Source: Trichoplax sp. H2
Taxonomy: Eukaryota > Placozoa > Uniplacotomia > Trichoplacea
Reading direction: 5' to 3'
Length of the DNA: 64,000 bases
Assembly (NCBI GenBank): GCA_003344405.1
Contig: NOWV01000009.1
Span: 186,001-250,000, forward strand
Shown here: piece after piece, positions 23,640 to 36,640 of the stretch
How positions within the stretch are numbered: position 1 is the stretch's first letter
How the letters are laid out: every line of letters starts with the position of its first letter
Position numbers and translations under genes: made by a program
The notes under the pieces: model-generated
Database searches by the model: none
What the model saw: only the letters and a program-made list of their open reading frames with translations
Told to the model about the DNA's origin: nothing

Positions 23640-26600
23640 ATGACATCTTTTCGTAATTTAGCAATGTCAGTCGGCGAAGACCAAGATCAAGAAGAAGAAA
23701 AGAGCATTTTCCATCATGGTACCGTCAACAATTTGGCCAAAATGTTTGGTCAAAGTACATCTAGTCAAAGTTATAATTCTCGCCAACGTAAAGTGCCAAA
23801 CGTTGGTGGGGAACAATCTCCAATGAACAGAAATGTAAAATCGAAGATCAATGCTACAAATTCCAATACTTATTCAAATCCGCCATTAAACCATTCTAAT
23901 TCTAATGATGATGAAAACATCACCCGAGAAAACTTTAGACCATCTACTCGAGTTAAAAATGGAACTCAGCTGTTGACCAAGAATAATCCTGATAGCGTAA
24001 CCGACAACGTAGCAGGACGCAAAACAAACACTAATGTTAATGTAAAAGGGAAGAACAACCGTTTACCTACTAAAGTAATCAATCACTTATCCAATCAAGA
24101 TAATTCTCCAAGTGTTTTTAAAGTCAAGTTAAAAAAAGTCGGTATTGAGAAATTATTACAAGAAGACGAAGAGAAAAGGAAAGCAAGTGTTCAAGATGAA
24201 CAAATGAATCAATCGTCCTTCGATACTGTGAATGCCAAACTGAACTACCAAATACCGCAACGAACAAAAATGGATGATGATGATGACCATAATAGATATG
24301 TGATAGCAAGTAAACAATCACCAAATCAACTTGACCATGATATGAATTACAATTCAATCCGGACTAATCCAATTACGGATAATACCGATTCAAACATTGA
24401 GAATAAAATGATAGAAGAGAATAACACTATAAGTGAGGATAAAGAAAGTGCAAAAGATAATTCTCAGATAACCTCATTGCCTCCTTTGGAAAAGAAAACA
24501 GCAAAGCCTGATAATGTTGATATCACTTCAGGTCTATCAGTTTACACTAAAGGCAAGTATGTACCTCCTCCTTCAGTCAAAGAAAATTATGACCATAATC
24601 AATCCGTTAAACCCAACAGTAACGATTTTACCCCCTCGCTTGGTAAAAAATCCAACACTAGCGCCAGGTTAGCCTACAATTTTGCTAAAACTGGGAAAAA
24701 GAAAACTTCAAAAGACAATACACCAATTCTTCCAAAGTCGCAAAATTCAGCCTATCAATTTAGTAAAACTGCATCCAGTCCTAAAAATCAACCAACCAGA
24801 GATGATAACCAAGACGAAATAAGCTATAGCACTTCTAATATATCATCATCTAAATCTGTGACTGACGCGAATAATTTTGGCCATTTTATCAAAAAGAAGT
24901 CGAAAAGCGTGGATAAAAATCCACGCATAGTAGAACAAATTAATTCCAATTCAATAAATGAGCAAAACAGTGACCAACAGTTACCGGCATCTGGTAAATC
25001 GATTCTTAAATTATCATCTAATTCCGATAAAAAGGTTCCTTCTAGTGTCAAATTTTCCAATGATCAACCCCAAATTAATTTTACGCATTCTGCTGACGAC
25101 TACGAACGAGTCATTGATATCGATGCTGCATTAAACGTAGCGCAAAATGAAATTGAAAAAAGCCTACGTAATATGGATTTAGTTCCCGTAGAATTGGCTA
25201 AATGTAAGTATTTTAAAATATTCATAGTGCAAGTCTGTTACCCTGTAAAAATTAATTAATTATGGATAGTACAAGTCAATAAATTCGACTTCGCTTCCCA
25301 AATTTAAAGAGGTCCTCTTTTTACTTTTTCTAATTTAGATTATAATTATCGATCTAGTCTATACATTCGAGTTATAGGCATTAATTAAATTATTATTCTT
25401 GGTAAAAAATAGGAATTTTAAAATACGTATAAACAATAAATTTTATTATTTACGGGTATATAGCTATTGTAATTAATTAGCATTGTGGTTTAACTCAAAA
25501 GGTAGAGTGCGGCATACCCAATCTTGATAATATGTGAAGTATATTATAGTTAAATTTTTTATTTTATAAAATACAGTAGTTAAAAATCAATCACGTTATT
25601 TCACAAATAGAGATCGACCGAAATATATCTTCTGTTTTACACAATGATAATTAATCTATGAATCAATCATTAATCCTACGTGTGCGTATAAAAGTGTATA
25701 TCTCTCTATTCTTTAGAGTGCAATAGCATTGTTATTCATATTCGATCTTTGACATAAATTATATTATCTTATCGATCTATTGTTAGACGATAAACCTTTA
25801 GGTGTAACAATCAAGAAAGTATGGGTTGGAGAAAATGGCGAAGGAGACGATTTATTATCTGTTTATATAGACTCAATTGTGCCTGGTGGAATCGCCGATC
25901 GAAGCAAAAAGTATAGTAATCTTTTTTAAGAGTTTAATTTTAAAACGCAACTATTATTCTGCTAAATGTAACTAATACAGTGGCCCGATTGATAAAATCT
26001 TAAATCTACTTATACAGTATAAACATTGTACTGTGCTGATAGGCGCATTTTTTTTATACGTACGAGACTAGGGACCGCTCAAGAAATATTTATAATCCCC
26101 ATGTTATATAGGGAGTGTAACCGGGAGAAAAATTTCTTGAGAGGTCCCTGACAAAATATAGGATTGGAAATTTCTATGATACGCGTATATCATCTATAGT
26201 CATACAGTTAGCATAAATATATCCATTGAGAATGACGTCAGTTAGATTTTTATGCTGCTATACAATTATTTGTTATGTTAATTTAAATTTCCGCCAGTTA
26301 CTTCCATCTACAAAGAATCATTTAATACCTGAATTTTTTTTATACAGAAATTCGATCTGATTTTATCCATAGTAGTCCTTTCTATATCTTGGCTTTAATG
26401 TTAGCAAGAGAGCGTAGTCAAATAACAGTCACTGTATCATGCGTGAAAATGATGTATACTTCACTACTGCTATTATTTTTACCATCAATAGACATACAAC
26501 GCAAGCGTAATCATTTATATCCTGTAATATTTGTTTAAGATCAACTAGGCTTAGGGAAAACGAACTATTAAGTTCTATTCAATTCTACAATAATTGATGA

Positions 26601-29600
26601 ATAGATATCATTTTTAATTATTAAAAGAGATTTATTTGATTTCATAAACCCCCTTACTTGTATTGAGTTATTATTGCTATTTACGGATATATCAGAATAG
26701 TATTCATATATGCTAATAATAGTATTGTATGATAATCGCTCACGATTCATTAAAAGTCTCATTTTTGACGAAATAATTTCATTTTTCCTCTATCAATGAT
26801 TTCAAATCTGATGTATTTTCTTTCTTAATTTATAGTGTTCGTGTTGGCGATTTAATCGTTCAAATAGGCCAAAATTCACTTATAGCTGCGACTGGTAGTG
26901 ATATTGGTAAAGCTTTAGCAGGACTTAACGGCATAGTAAAGTAAGTCTATACTGACTATTATAGTCACAAAAACGATTCTGATTTGCACATAAAAATGTT
27001 ACAAAATTTCCTTCTTTGCATGATCATCAATATACCAATATATCGGATTTGATGTACTGTACCTTCACAAATTAACTATTGCATGCTTATCTTGTACAAT
27101 AATGAAAGAAAAGACGAAATAAGAAATCGTATTAGTGCTGGTTATAATATTATCACTATGTACTTTCTCTCCCATAAAGTTACTTATGGGGGAGATAAAA
27201 TGTAGGGAAATGAACAAAAATTTCATACCTATTTGGTTCATTTTTTCTTTTAATATATAAGTCAGTTAAATAAATATATAAAATAGTTTTGAGATAAGTA
27301 TAATTCTGGAAAATTAATTCATTGTCCATTATATCTACAATAGATATATCATGTAACATTGTTAATGAAAGCAAATTTTGCTCTTACTAAATTTATCAAC
27401 GTTATCAACAGATTTGTTTTTGGTCGAGAAAAGCCGAAACAGAAAATTAGTGACACTTATTCTGTGGAAAAACAGACGATTAAGAATAGTCAAGAGGTTA
27501 AGCAGAATTCAAATACCGTACGCTCCGTGCCTACAAAGACAAAACCTATTCCTAATGTATCGGTACCTCCAGTTGATGAATCTTCAGATGAAGACGATGG
27601 AGACGAATCAGATAGTAGCGTTGAAGGTGCTTACCACTTTGGAAACGCTGACAGTGATGGTAGTGTAGATGGTGATAAAGAAGTTGGCAGAGTCCCACCT
27701 GTACAAATCACGGAAAATAAAAAGAATCTTAAGGCAGATCCTATCAAAGTAGCGGCATTGAAGCAAGTAAATAATACTAAACAGAATGCTACGATAGGTA
27801 TCACTGCCAAGAAGGAAGAAGAGATCAAAATTAATGCACCTTTAATAAGTCAAAAAGAAAAGAATATAGAGAAGAATAACACCAGTGCAATGGTTAATAC
27901 ACCTAGTACGCCTGCTATTCCAATTTCCGAACAAACAGCAAAGTTAGAGCGAGTTAAATATCTAGAAAAGGAACTGCAAGAGGTACCCTTAAATCCTATT
28001 AACCACACATATAAAACAGTGATGAAATCCATTGCAATAGCTATTTTTAGACAAGATTAAGTAATTTGATGTTTTACGATAGACCAAAGCGATGTTGAAT
28101 GTTGCTCAAGATAAAGTTACCAAAAATACCACGAATGTTGAACAAATCAAATCACTAGAAAAAGAATTACAAGAGGTTAAATATGTTCTCATTATTTGCT
28201 ATTACAATTTAAAAGTTATGTTTATTTATCTGATCGTATTGTATGCTTACAAAAAATGAAATATTGATATTCTCATCCAAATAGACTAAAACGACATTGG
28301 ATATTACTGAAAGCAAATTAACAGCTACTACTAATAAGGTCAGGACAGAATTAATGAACTTTACTCGATTGTAGCTCGTTCAAAGGCATTGTAGTATATT
28401 GCGGAAAGAAATTTAAGAGCGATTAATACATACAAAAATGATACATATCTAAAATTATCTTAATGCTGTACTTTTAGCAATTGATTAACGTTTGATTTTC
28501 ATGTCATCACTTAACAGATCGCTGAATTTGAAAAATCGAGTAATCAAGTCCTAGCATTAGAAAAAAAATTATTAGAAGACCAAATAGATAGATGGAAAAA
28601 TCGCGCAGAAACTGCTGAAAAACGCTTGTCTGTAGTTGAAATCCAATGTGATAATTTAAGATCTGACCTTCTCGAAACAAAACGACAAAGTACCTTACTG
28701 ATGGAGCAATTCTCCTTATTGAAAGAGCAAGTCTTCAATACTAATAAGTGAGCTTAAATCTTCCAATTTTCGGGCGCTTTTATAAACGTTAAGCACTAGT
28801 GCCAACTCATTATTTGCAATGATTATTTTATTCATCAAGATATGATCCGAAAGATAAAGAATCAATACCTGATGATAGTGACGTTAGTCCTATTTAAGCA
28901 ACATTTATAGTATTAAAAGCCGTACATTATTTGATCTTATAGCGTGATATTGTAATACTTTAACATTTCAACAGGAGAGTTCAGCAAATGGTTCTTCAGA
29001 AGAGAATTCTATAGGTCCACCAAAGCCTCCTCGAGGTAAACGTGCTGCTCCTCCAATACCGGTTTCGTCACTTGATAAGGATGATCCCGATGAAGGTTTG
29101 TATCTTGAAATAGCTTTTCGTTATTCGTAAATAATCTGTTAGTCAAATTAATTCAAATCCTTCACCTTCTAAAAACCCATAAAATTGAAGCAATCGATTC
29201 TGAATCAGAGTTGGCAGTAAATTCATCTGAAGAGCAACCTGACAATGTACCGGTATCCGCGCGTGCAAATCAAATTCAGGTTACTTTGACGGTTTAAACA
29301 AAACTGCATTCTCTTTTTTTCAGGATTGGTACAACACTTCTTAATTAATTATCTTTCAACTTCATTTTAGCAGCCAAGTTCTAGCACCGATTCATTTCAA
29401 CACTATAGCAAGTCTCATCCCGATATGTTTGTAGAAAAGAAAAAGAATATTTTTCATAAACTTAAGTTTGGTCGTAAATCCAAGAAAACATACAACTTTG
29501 ACGGAGGTAAAATGTAGTTTTGATCTTAAATGATCAAGTTAAGCTAATATTATAAGTAGCTGATTAATTACAAAGAAACTGTCGTAAAGCTTTATACTAG

Positions 29601-29747
29601 GTTTTAATGTTGTTTATAATTTGACGGAAGCGATTTCTTTATTTACAATAACTTATAGCTAATAGCGAGGTTGCTTATGTTAATGAAGATGCCCCAACGG
29701 TTGCTGTCGGGGAGATAACTGTGAGAAGAAGTAGAGATGACCTTTAG
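23640..29747 (+). CDS. PPP1R9: Neurabin/spinophilin-like PDZ scaffold
   Basis: Actin- and protein phosphatase 1-associated scaffold family. Exons: 23640-25203, 25787-25910, 26836-26940, 27412-27982, 28083-28175, 28285-28338, 28518-28747, 28840-28882, 28975-29095, 29191-29279, 29371-29506, 29659-29747; 1072 residues. A long Asn/Ser/Lys-rich N-terminus leads to SSVKFSN and DDYERVIDIDAALN..EKSLRNMDLVPVEL, matching the segment between the PP1-docking motif and the PDZ domain of neurabins. The PDZ (about residues 522-600) runs from KPLGVTI to NGIVKFVFGREKPKQ; the trailing FVFGREKP is diagnostic. A basic/acidic linker and a coiled coil (about 785-915) follow; the protein ends RRSRDDL with no SAM domain. 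The first coding exon may begin by splicing at 23628 (CAG|CTTAAAG) rather than at the ATG. Confidence 0.88.
26070..26149. repeat. Imperfect inverted repeat in a neurabin intron
   Basis: AGGGACCGCTCAAGAAATATT at the left pairs with AATTTCTTGAGAGGTCCCT at the right around a loop of about 40 bp, with a few mismatches or bulges, inside intron 25911-26835. Confidence 0.7.
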
Positions 29748-30913
29748 ATTTTCTTCCTATCATGTACTTGCGTTGGCCATACGCTCAAGAATCGTTTATT
29801 TATACGATATAAGTTTTGAACCTAATCTTTCAAGACTGTGAAGAAAACATTTTATGACAATATTGAACTTTGTTTACTTTTTACTGAAACTAATGTTTGC
29901 GTTTTATGAACATGGTAGACAGTCAGCGATTGGCAGGATGGCAAAATTTATACCGTATAAACATTATTTAAATTAAATGTACGCATGATTCAAGGTTTTA
30001 GTTATAATTATGTAATGCTTATGTTGAGTAACCACCGAAATCTTTTTGCTGATACTATAAACACAGTACTACGCTATTATTATAAGAGAATTTCGGTTGT
30101 TTGATTGGAAATATGAAATATTTTTACCTATTGATATATACACTATGATATGATATTATATAGCTAAAGCTGTTTTCTTTAACAACTACGTTAACGCGTA
30201 TAAATTGGACGACTGAAATTGCAAATTGATACTGTACAAGGTTGCGCAGTACGGCCTTTTTTGATATATTGTTGATTTGTATTACAGCTTTTGTACATTT
30301 ATTCTAAATTTCAATTAAAATATTATTTCTGGTAATTATCAGAATAATTAACGAATGAGATGTTATACGTATTAAATGAAAAATTTTCTATTTCTACTTT
30401 GTTGTATTAGCTTAAGATTGAAATTCATGTACGAATGTTATATTTGGTATTTGCTCAAACATCAACAGTATAGCCAAAATTTATTAAGAATTTTCAATCG
30501 TATGTTACATAAATGGTTGTAATTATCCTGTAAGAATACTGGGAGTGATAAAAATTCTTGTAAGCGAAACGCATACAGGGAGCATTTTTTATTTCTGTTA
30601 CGTAAAACAGCTACTTTAATTTTGATGGTAAACATGGATAGGTGAAAAATGCTTTAAACCTTAGCAATATTTAATAAAGAGATTGCCGTGAATTTATATT
30701 GCTAACAAATAAACGCAGTTCATTGATAATTATAGTAATACAACATCTTTATGTACTGTATGTCGTTTTCAGTATCAAAAATGTTTAAGCAATTAGTAAT
30801 TAATTTTTGAATACGCATAAAGAGATTAAATAATGCATTATTAAATCAATATTAAATCATCCTGTAGTTTACGCGTATATCTTAGTAGTCCCAGAAAAGT
30901 CAAATTTTCATTT
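29748..30913. other. Intergenic between convergent neurabin-like and LETMD1-like genes
   Basis: AT-rich, no exon-like sequence; probably the two 3' UTRs and spacer. Confidence 0.6.
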
Positions 30914-33900
30914 CTATTCTGTTTTTCCATAATTAATAGATTTGAAAGCTACTAAATGAGCCAGGAAGGACAAATCTTCACCTTGAATAAACCCAATTTG
31001 AACAGTTTTATAAAAGTTTTAGTAAATTCTTTACAAAAAAGGGAATAGAACCGCACTACGCTAATTAGTTTTATATACCAACCTGTGTGAGAAACTGATA
31101 AATTAACCCAATCGCGAAGCCAATTACGCATTTCATCATCTGTTAAATTCGCTGCATTTAGGCCTCTATCAAAACATGCCTAGAGCATTTCGTTGCGACA
31201 AAAACAACATCATTACATACAGTCGATGAGAAGTTAAGCGTTCTTGCTATAAAATTCTATAAACTGATTTACTGTGTGTACTCCAAATAGTAAATGTTAA
31301 TTGCATCTACTATACTACAACATCGTCTAAGGTAAGAGTGAATTGTACTGAACATGAATAGTACGGCAACATCCAAGTGAAAAAAATTGTTATGTATGAG
31401 TATAACAAAGTGTAGAAACCTTTTCCAGTTCTTTATGTGAAAGATCGGTAACGTTCTCTCTAGATAAGGCTTGATCATCCAATTTAATTTCTTTTAGTAA
31501 ACCCTTTAAGCGCCAGGCAAGAAGCCCAGTAGGTAAATATTGTAAAAGGAACCAGGATTGGCTCAATACCGACTAGAATATAGAAAGTTCAATTATAAAA
31601 GCAGAAAATTAACATGGGATAAAAATTTGATTTCAGTAATTGGCGCAATCCATTTTTATCCTTTCAAAAATGATAGGTTAAGTACACAGACTACAGAGAG
31701 CTGCTAACGTACTAAATGTTTATAAGGTAGCTTGGAAAGGCTTAATGATGAATCTTTGAATGACTGAGCTATCTCTTCGATTTCTTCATTTGTCGGATCA
31801 TGTTTTTCTAAGATCTTGTTGAGATTACAGATAGATTAGACATTAAACATACAAAGATAACAATGAATATACAGAAAAATATAACCACTTAGCCAATTAT
31901 GATAATACCTACAGCCATTCAAGACCTTTATTTGATAAGAATTGACAATGGTAATTTACCTTTTTGCAGATGGTAGTCAAACGATTAGAACCGATCTTTT
32001 CTCCAATTTCTGATAGATTTTCTAAAGTTTCTGGATAGCCTTTACGTCTGGACTTTATATCCAATTGAGGAAAGTCGACTCTCTGCCTTTCATTGTAGAA
32101 TTGCGGCGATAGAGCAAGCCTGGGACTTATAATGCTAGAGAATCGTTGAAAATATCATCAGACATGACGCACTGCATGCTGGGCTTTATAGATGGATTAG
32201 TTCCATTAAGTAAGAGCTAATTACAAGTTGTAATGATTTACAACTTTAGTAGAAAGTAGATATACTGTAAGTACTGTACATACCGAAAGAAGGCGATAAT
32301 ACTAATTTCTATCAGATATTTCTACTAACATGAATAATGGTGCAAGGTAAGCTCCACTTGCAGGTAACATAAAGATAAATACTAGTGGGAAGGCTTTGCG
32401 AAGATCTCGGCTAGTCTGAAAATTAAAATTAATACAATTCATGCGTATTCCTTCTAGAATTACGGGTACTGTATATCAGTTCATTTATCTATCGATTACA
32501 ATGACATGATGCCATCATACTGCAGTACATAAATAATAACTCTTAGTCGAATTTAAAAAAGCTGACTAGTAATTTCAGTAAGCAACATTAAATAACGTAA
32601 GGCCATTTCTAATACAAATAAGCGCCTATAATTATTGGTTAACATTTAAATGAAAAATAATTACGATTTTTCTTCTAAGAAATTATGGAAAGCTTCTGTA
32701 GAGTGAAAATATTGTATAGCTATTAAATGAAACTGCATATTCAAAATCTGTTTGCTTGATTTCGTAATTATACTCGTAAATATGATTGACCTATTGTAAA
32801 ATAAATCGATGTATGAAACTATGATTTAAGTATAAATTTGCCTACTGTCAATTTTTCAGCGTATAACGCACGAAATAATTATGAGCAAAAGTACGAAAAT
32901 GGCTTTGAAATATGATAACTATCCTAATAAGTTAAAAGTATATCATAAGTTATCATAAGTTATAAATTGACCCCTTCAGCAATAAGTAATATTTTAGCAG
33001 TATACTTATCTTTATCAATTACTGCATAATATCTACTTCATCTGTTAATTGGCTAATTAAATAACTGAGTTTTACAACTGTACAATATCAGCTCACTGTT
33101 GCATGTTTCGAAATTCGAAGGCTGCTGACTAATTATTATTGCACAGGCTATAAATAATTGTTGCATTCCAGTATATGTAGTGTTTTGAATTGCAGACTAC
33201 ATACGAGTATGCACGTACTGTATATTAGGCGCAATGCTATCAACAGGAAATATTTATTTCTCATTTAACTTACACCTCTGAGTCAAATTTTTGTCTATAA
33301 CGATGATGTTTAACATTTGATTATAGAATGATATAGGCTCATCATTGATTGATTATAATGCCTTTGTACAATAATGACAAAAAGAGGATAGTGTAATTCT
33401 AGTTGTTAAGTAATTCAATGTTGGAATGCTGAAGAAAGTATGTCTTCATTTTGTAAGGTCTACTCTACAACGTTGTAGAATATGGATCAGTTACTAAGCT
33501 ATATAATTGGTATTCGATTCTTTAGATAAAAACTCATGTAGTAACTTCCACATGATTGATTCACAATCGATTCATCAAGACATTCAAAATGCAAATACTG
33601 AAAATAATTTAAGCAAATGGTGTGGACACATTGCTTTGAGCCTACCTGTACGATTTTGTAATACTCAGCTCTCGTCAATTTGGTATAATCATAGTTATTG
33701 GCTTTTAATTTCTTCTTATTAGCTCTGGAAGCTTTATAATCATACCACAATTCTTTACAACCTGGTATTAAAACGTCTTTCACCATCGACTTGGCAGCAC
33801 CAAAAAAACCTTTCTTTTTAGGTTCTGTCGGCTTATTCGTATCAGTTGGTTTTTCTTGACTAGCAGGTTTGCTTTCTGTGCTGTAATATTGTCTAGGCAA

Positions 33901-34113
33901 GGTTACAGCCAGAATTGGACTAGCATCCAAGAAGAATGCATTGGTGTTAGGACTGTGAATGGGTTTTGTCTTGGTATTTAGTCCAATAACAGTTAGAAAG
34001 CGTACTTGATTGATCTCTCCAATGTGCGATGTACATTGATAGGCTTGAGTTAAAGCAGCAGTTGACGGCAATCTTTGTGACTTTGCAATGTTTAAAATAC
34101 GAAAAGCGCTCAT
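30914..34113 (-). CDS. LETMD1: LETM1 domain-containing protein 1-like mitochondrial protein
   Basis: Mitochondrial inner-membrane protein of the LETM1 family, whose C-terminal domain is thought to contact ribosomes. Minus-strand exons 34113-33646, 32415-32330, 32134-31960, 31814-31713, 31572-31420, 31179-31083 and 30981-30914 give 382 residues, close to the family length. It starts MSAFRILNIAKSQRLPS, a basic, acid-poor presequence suited to mitochondrial import; then a GCKELWYDY..LTRAEYYKI region, a membrane segment (AFPLVFIFMLPASGAYLAP), and a helical C-terminal domain with LPTGLLAWRLKG, CFDRGLNAANLTDDEMRNWL and LSFLAHLVAF, the repeat pattern of LETM family ends. No EF-hand is present, which favours LETMD1 over LETM1. 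Intron 1 (32416-33645) is unusually long for this window. Convergent with the neurabin-like gene. Confidence 0.87.
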
Positions 34114-34734
34114 TTTGCAACTTGTAGGAGGGCTATATCAAGAATAATGTAGTCTATTATAATTAAAACTTGACTTTGAAAGTGGTTCGAAGCAAGTGAA
34201 ATCTGCAAGGACGTATATAATGTATACAAAGGAGAAAAAATTTGACAACTTTCGATTGCAACTGGTACTGTCGATTCAATGACGATTATATTTTAATCTT
34301 CAAGGTATCAATGGTAGAAAAGCTGGATAGAAGTAATGAGCGGTTAAATTCTAAAGGTGAATATCAAAGTATGCTATCGATTGCTGTATAAATCTTTCAA
34401 TGTTCAAATTCGTACTTTGAGCTTTAAGTTGGCCTTCATTGTTTACATTGACCACATTGATTAAGGCATTGATTGGTTAGAACTTGTAGCAAGCGACAGA
34501 AGAGCTCGAAATGATTTTGCATACCGCAGAGACGCTACGTTGTTGTTTTTATAATCCTTTTTAAGCATAATAATATGTATGCATTGTAACTATACATACA
34601 TGCAGCTTCAAATTTGCTACAGCAGTGCTCTCTTTTTAGATTTATAGCTTATATATTGTACATTATTAGAGACCCTTCAAGAGTCTCTACTGGACATCAA
34701 TCCATCATTTCGCTGGATAGACAAATCTATCCAA

Positions 34735-35520
34735 GTGGCGAGAGTCCAAGTGTTCAAGGTCACGCCATCCGAACATCCATATACACTCAGGTCTAGACCC
34801 AACCATGAAGATCTTTTTACACAGTGTACAGTACAGTACAGTACAGTACAGTACAGTGTGAACCAGTTCGAATCAGAGTACTTTAAGGTATCCTAAAATC
34901 ACGAGTGTGAATCAAAATGTAATAAGAATTATACGAATATAAAGCTGAATAACTTAGTGACGAGAGTCGAACTGTGAAAGGCCACGCCATCCGAACGTCC
35001 ATATGCAGTAAGACCCAACCATGAAGATCTTTGTACACAGTGTACAGTACTAACACTCTGACAGTACAGTACCGTACTGTGCACTGTAGCGTTTTAGACA
35101 GTAACTGTACTGTACTGTACAGTATCACGAATCTGCGACAGAATGGGACGAAATGATCGAATGAGTTGAACTGTGAAAGGTCACGCCATCCGAACATCCA
35201 TATGGGACCCAAACATGAAGATCTTTATACAGTACACAGTGTACAGTACTGTGCTACTGTACTGTACTGTACACTGTAGCATTTTGGACAGAAACTGTAT
35301 CACACGGCTCTGCGATACGCAGACGAAATGATCAAATCAGTTGAAGGTGAAAGGTCACGCCATCCGAACATCCATATAGGACCGTGAGTACACTCAGTAC
35401 AGTACTGTAGGACTCTGCTACAGTGTATAGTACTGTGTTACTGTACTGTACTGTACACTGTAGCATTTGGGACAGGAACTGTATCACGACTCTGAGATAG
35501 AATGGGACGAAATGATCAAT
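34735..35520. repeat. Tandem repeat, about four copies of a 175-220 bp unit containing pentamer blocks
   Basis: The core CACGCCATCCGAACATCCAT recurs at about 34761, 34983, 35182 and 35356, each time followed by an AACCATGAAGATCTTT-like segment in most copies and by a TACAG/TACTG block. The period varies because the pentamer block varies in length. Confidence 0.85.
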
Positions 35521-35708
35521 GGCAAAAGACGATAGAACCCGAATGGGATGGAAGGAGAAATAGCACACACTACTGTAGGTAATGTAGCTGTGTGCTGGTA
35601 GAGTCAGCTGGGCGAGTAAAAATTGCAAGGGATAATTTTTCCTCTTCACTTCTGACAGTACGCGTACTGTCCTATCACTACATATCATTGCACAGTCTGC
35701 ACTATACC

Positions 35709-35752
35709 ATGGACTACGAAATCAATCTTGCGAGATTGATTTCGTAGTCCAT
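35709..35752. repeat. Perfect hairpin, 20-bp arms and 4-base loop
   Basis: Bases 35709-35728 are exactly complementary to 35733-35752, with loop TGCG at 35729-35732. It could be the fold-back remnant of a small inverted-repeat element. Confidence 0.85.
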
Positions 35753-36640
35753 AGCCTGCCTGTACATCATGGAGAGAGAGCCTACAATACAATATATATT
35801 GTTCTCGGGCGGATGGACGGGCGGATAAAATGCACCTGTCACTTCTTCCATCCAGTTTTCGACTACTTTTTCATGGATAGGAGGGCCGCAATCGCAAGAT
35901 TGAAATAATTATAATTGTTGAAATTATTCTACTATATGATTTATACTATACTAGTGAATCGAGCATTATACTATCTGTACTCTTTATCGAGTCACCAATC
36001 CACTCTTGGCAATAAGGATCGACTCAATAGTAGACGAATGGGTGGTATTGTATAGCTTTCGGCAGCTCAATCAATACCTGTATTTCTCCAGTATTTGATA
36101 ATCCTTTTATAGCCTTTTCGTGGCCATTGATCTGACTATCCTCTTGCCATCATAACAAATAATATCCATTTCCACTTACTTGCTTCTTCTCTTGGCCCTA
36201 CTATTAGCTATAAGCACATCGATGTTATTATGATGATCGAGTAGACGAAGAAAGACTACTGTACATATTGATCGGTTGAATAACATTTCCAGTCAAGAAT
36301 CGAAAATTAATGACTACTATTATTATTGTTATTATTATGGATGAGTGAAATTCCTTTTTCCATCTTATCAATCCTTTTCATTTCTTCAAATTGCATCATT
36401 CCACTGCTGTTCATCGTAATCGAGTTTCCTTCCATTGCTTGGGAGAAATAATCATCTTATCCACTCTTCAATCCGTATACTATTGATTGTATTCAATATT
36501 CCAGTAGGCACTTGGATTAGCCAATCATCAAAATTGCCGACAGTTATTGATCGAGGCATCAAAATTACTGCCTAATTTTATCTTTATTGCAGTTCAATTT
36601 AGCAATCGCTTGGCATATTTAAAGTATTGATTATTATTCT

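Noticed and set aside
24124-25060. Minus-strand open frames of 77-78 codons
   Set aside because: Shadows of the long neurabin coding exon on the opposite strand.
34860-34880. AGTTCGAATCAG resembling a tRNA T-loop
   Set aside because: No matching acceptor, D or anticodon arms around it, and the sequence is part of the tandem repeat.
34883-35688. Minus-strand open frames of 109 and 118 codons
   Set aside because: They lie entirely in the tandem repeat with pentamer blocks.
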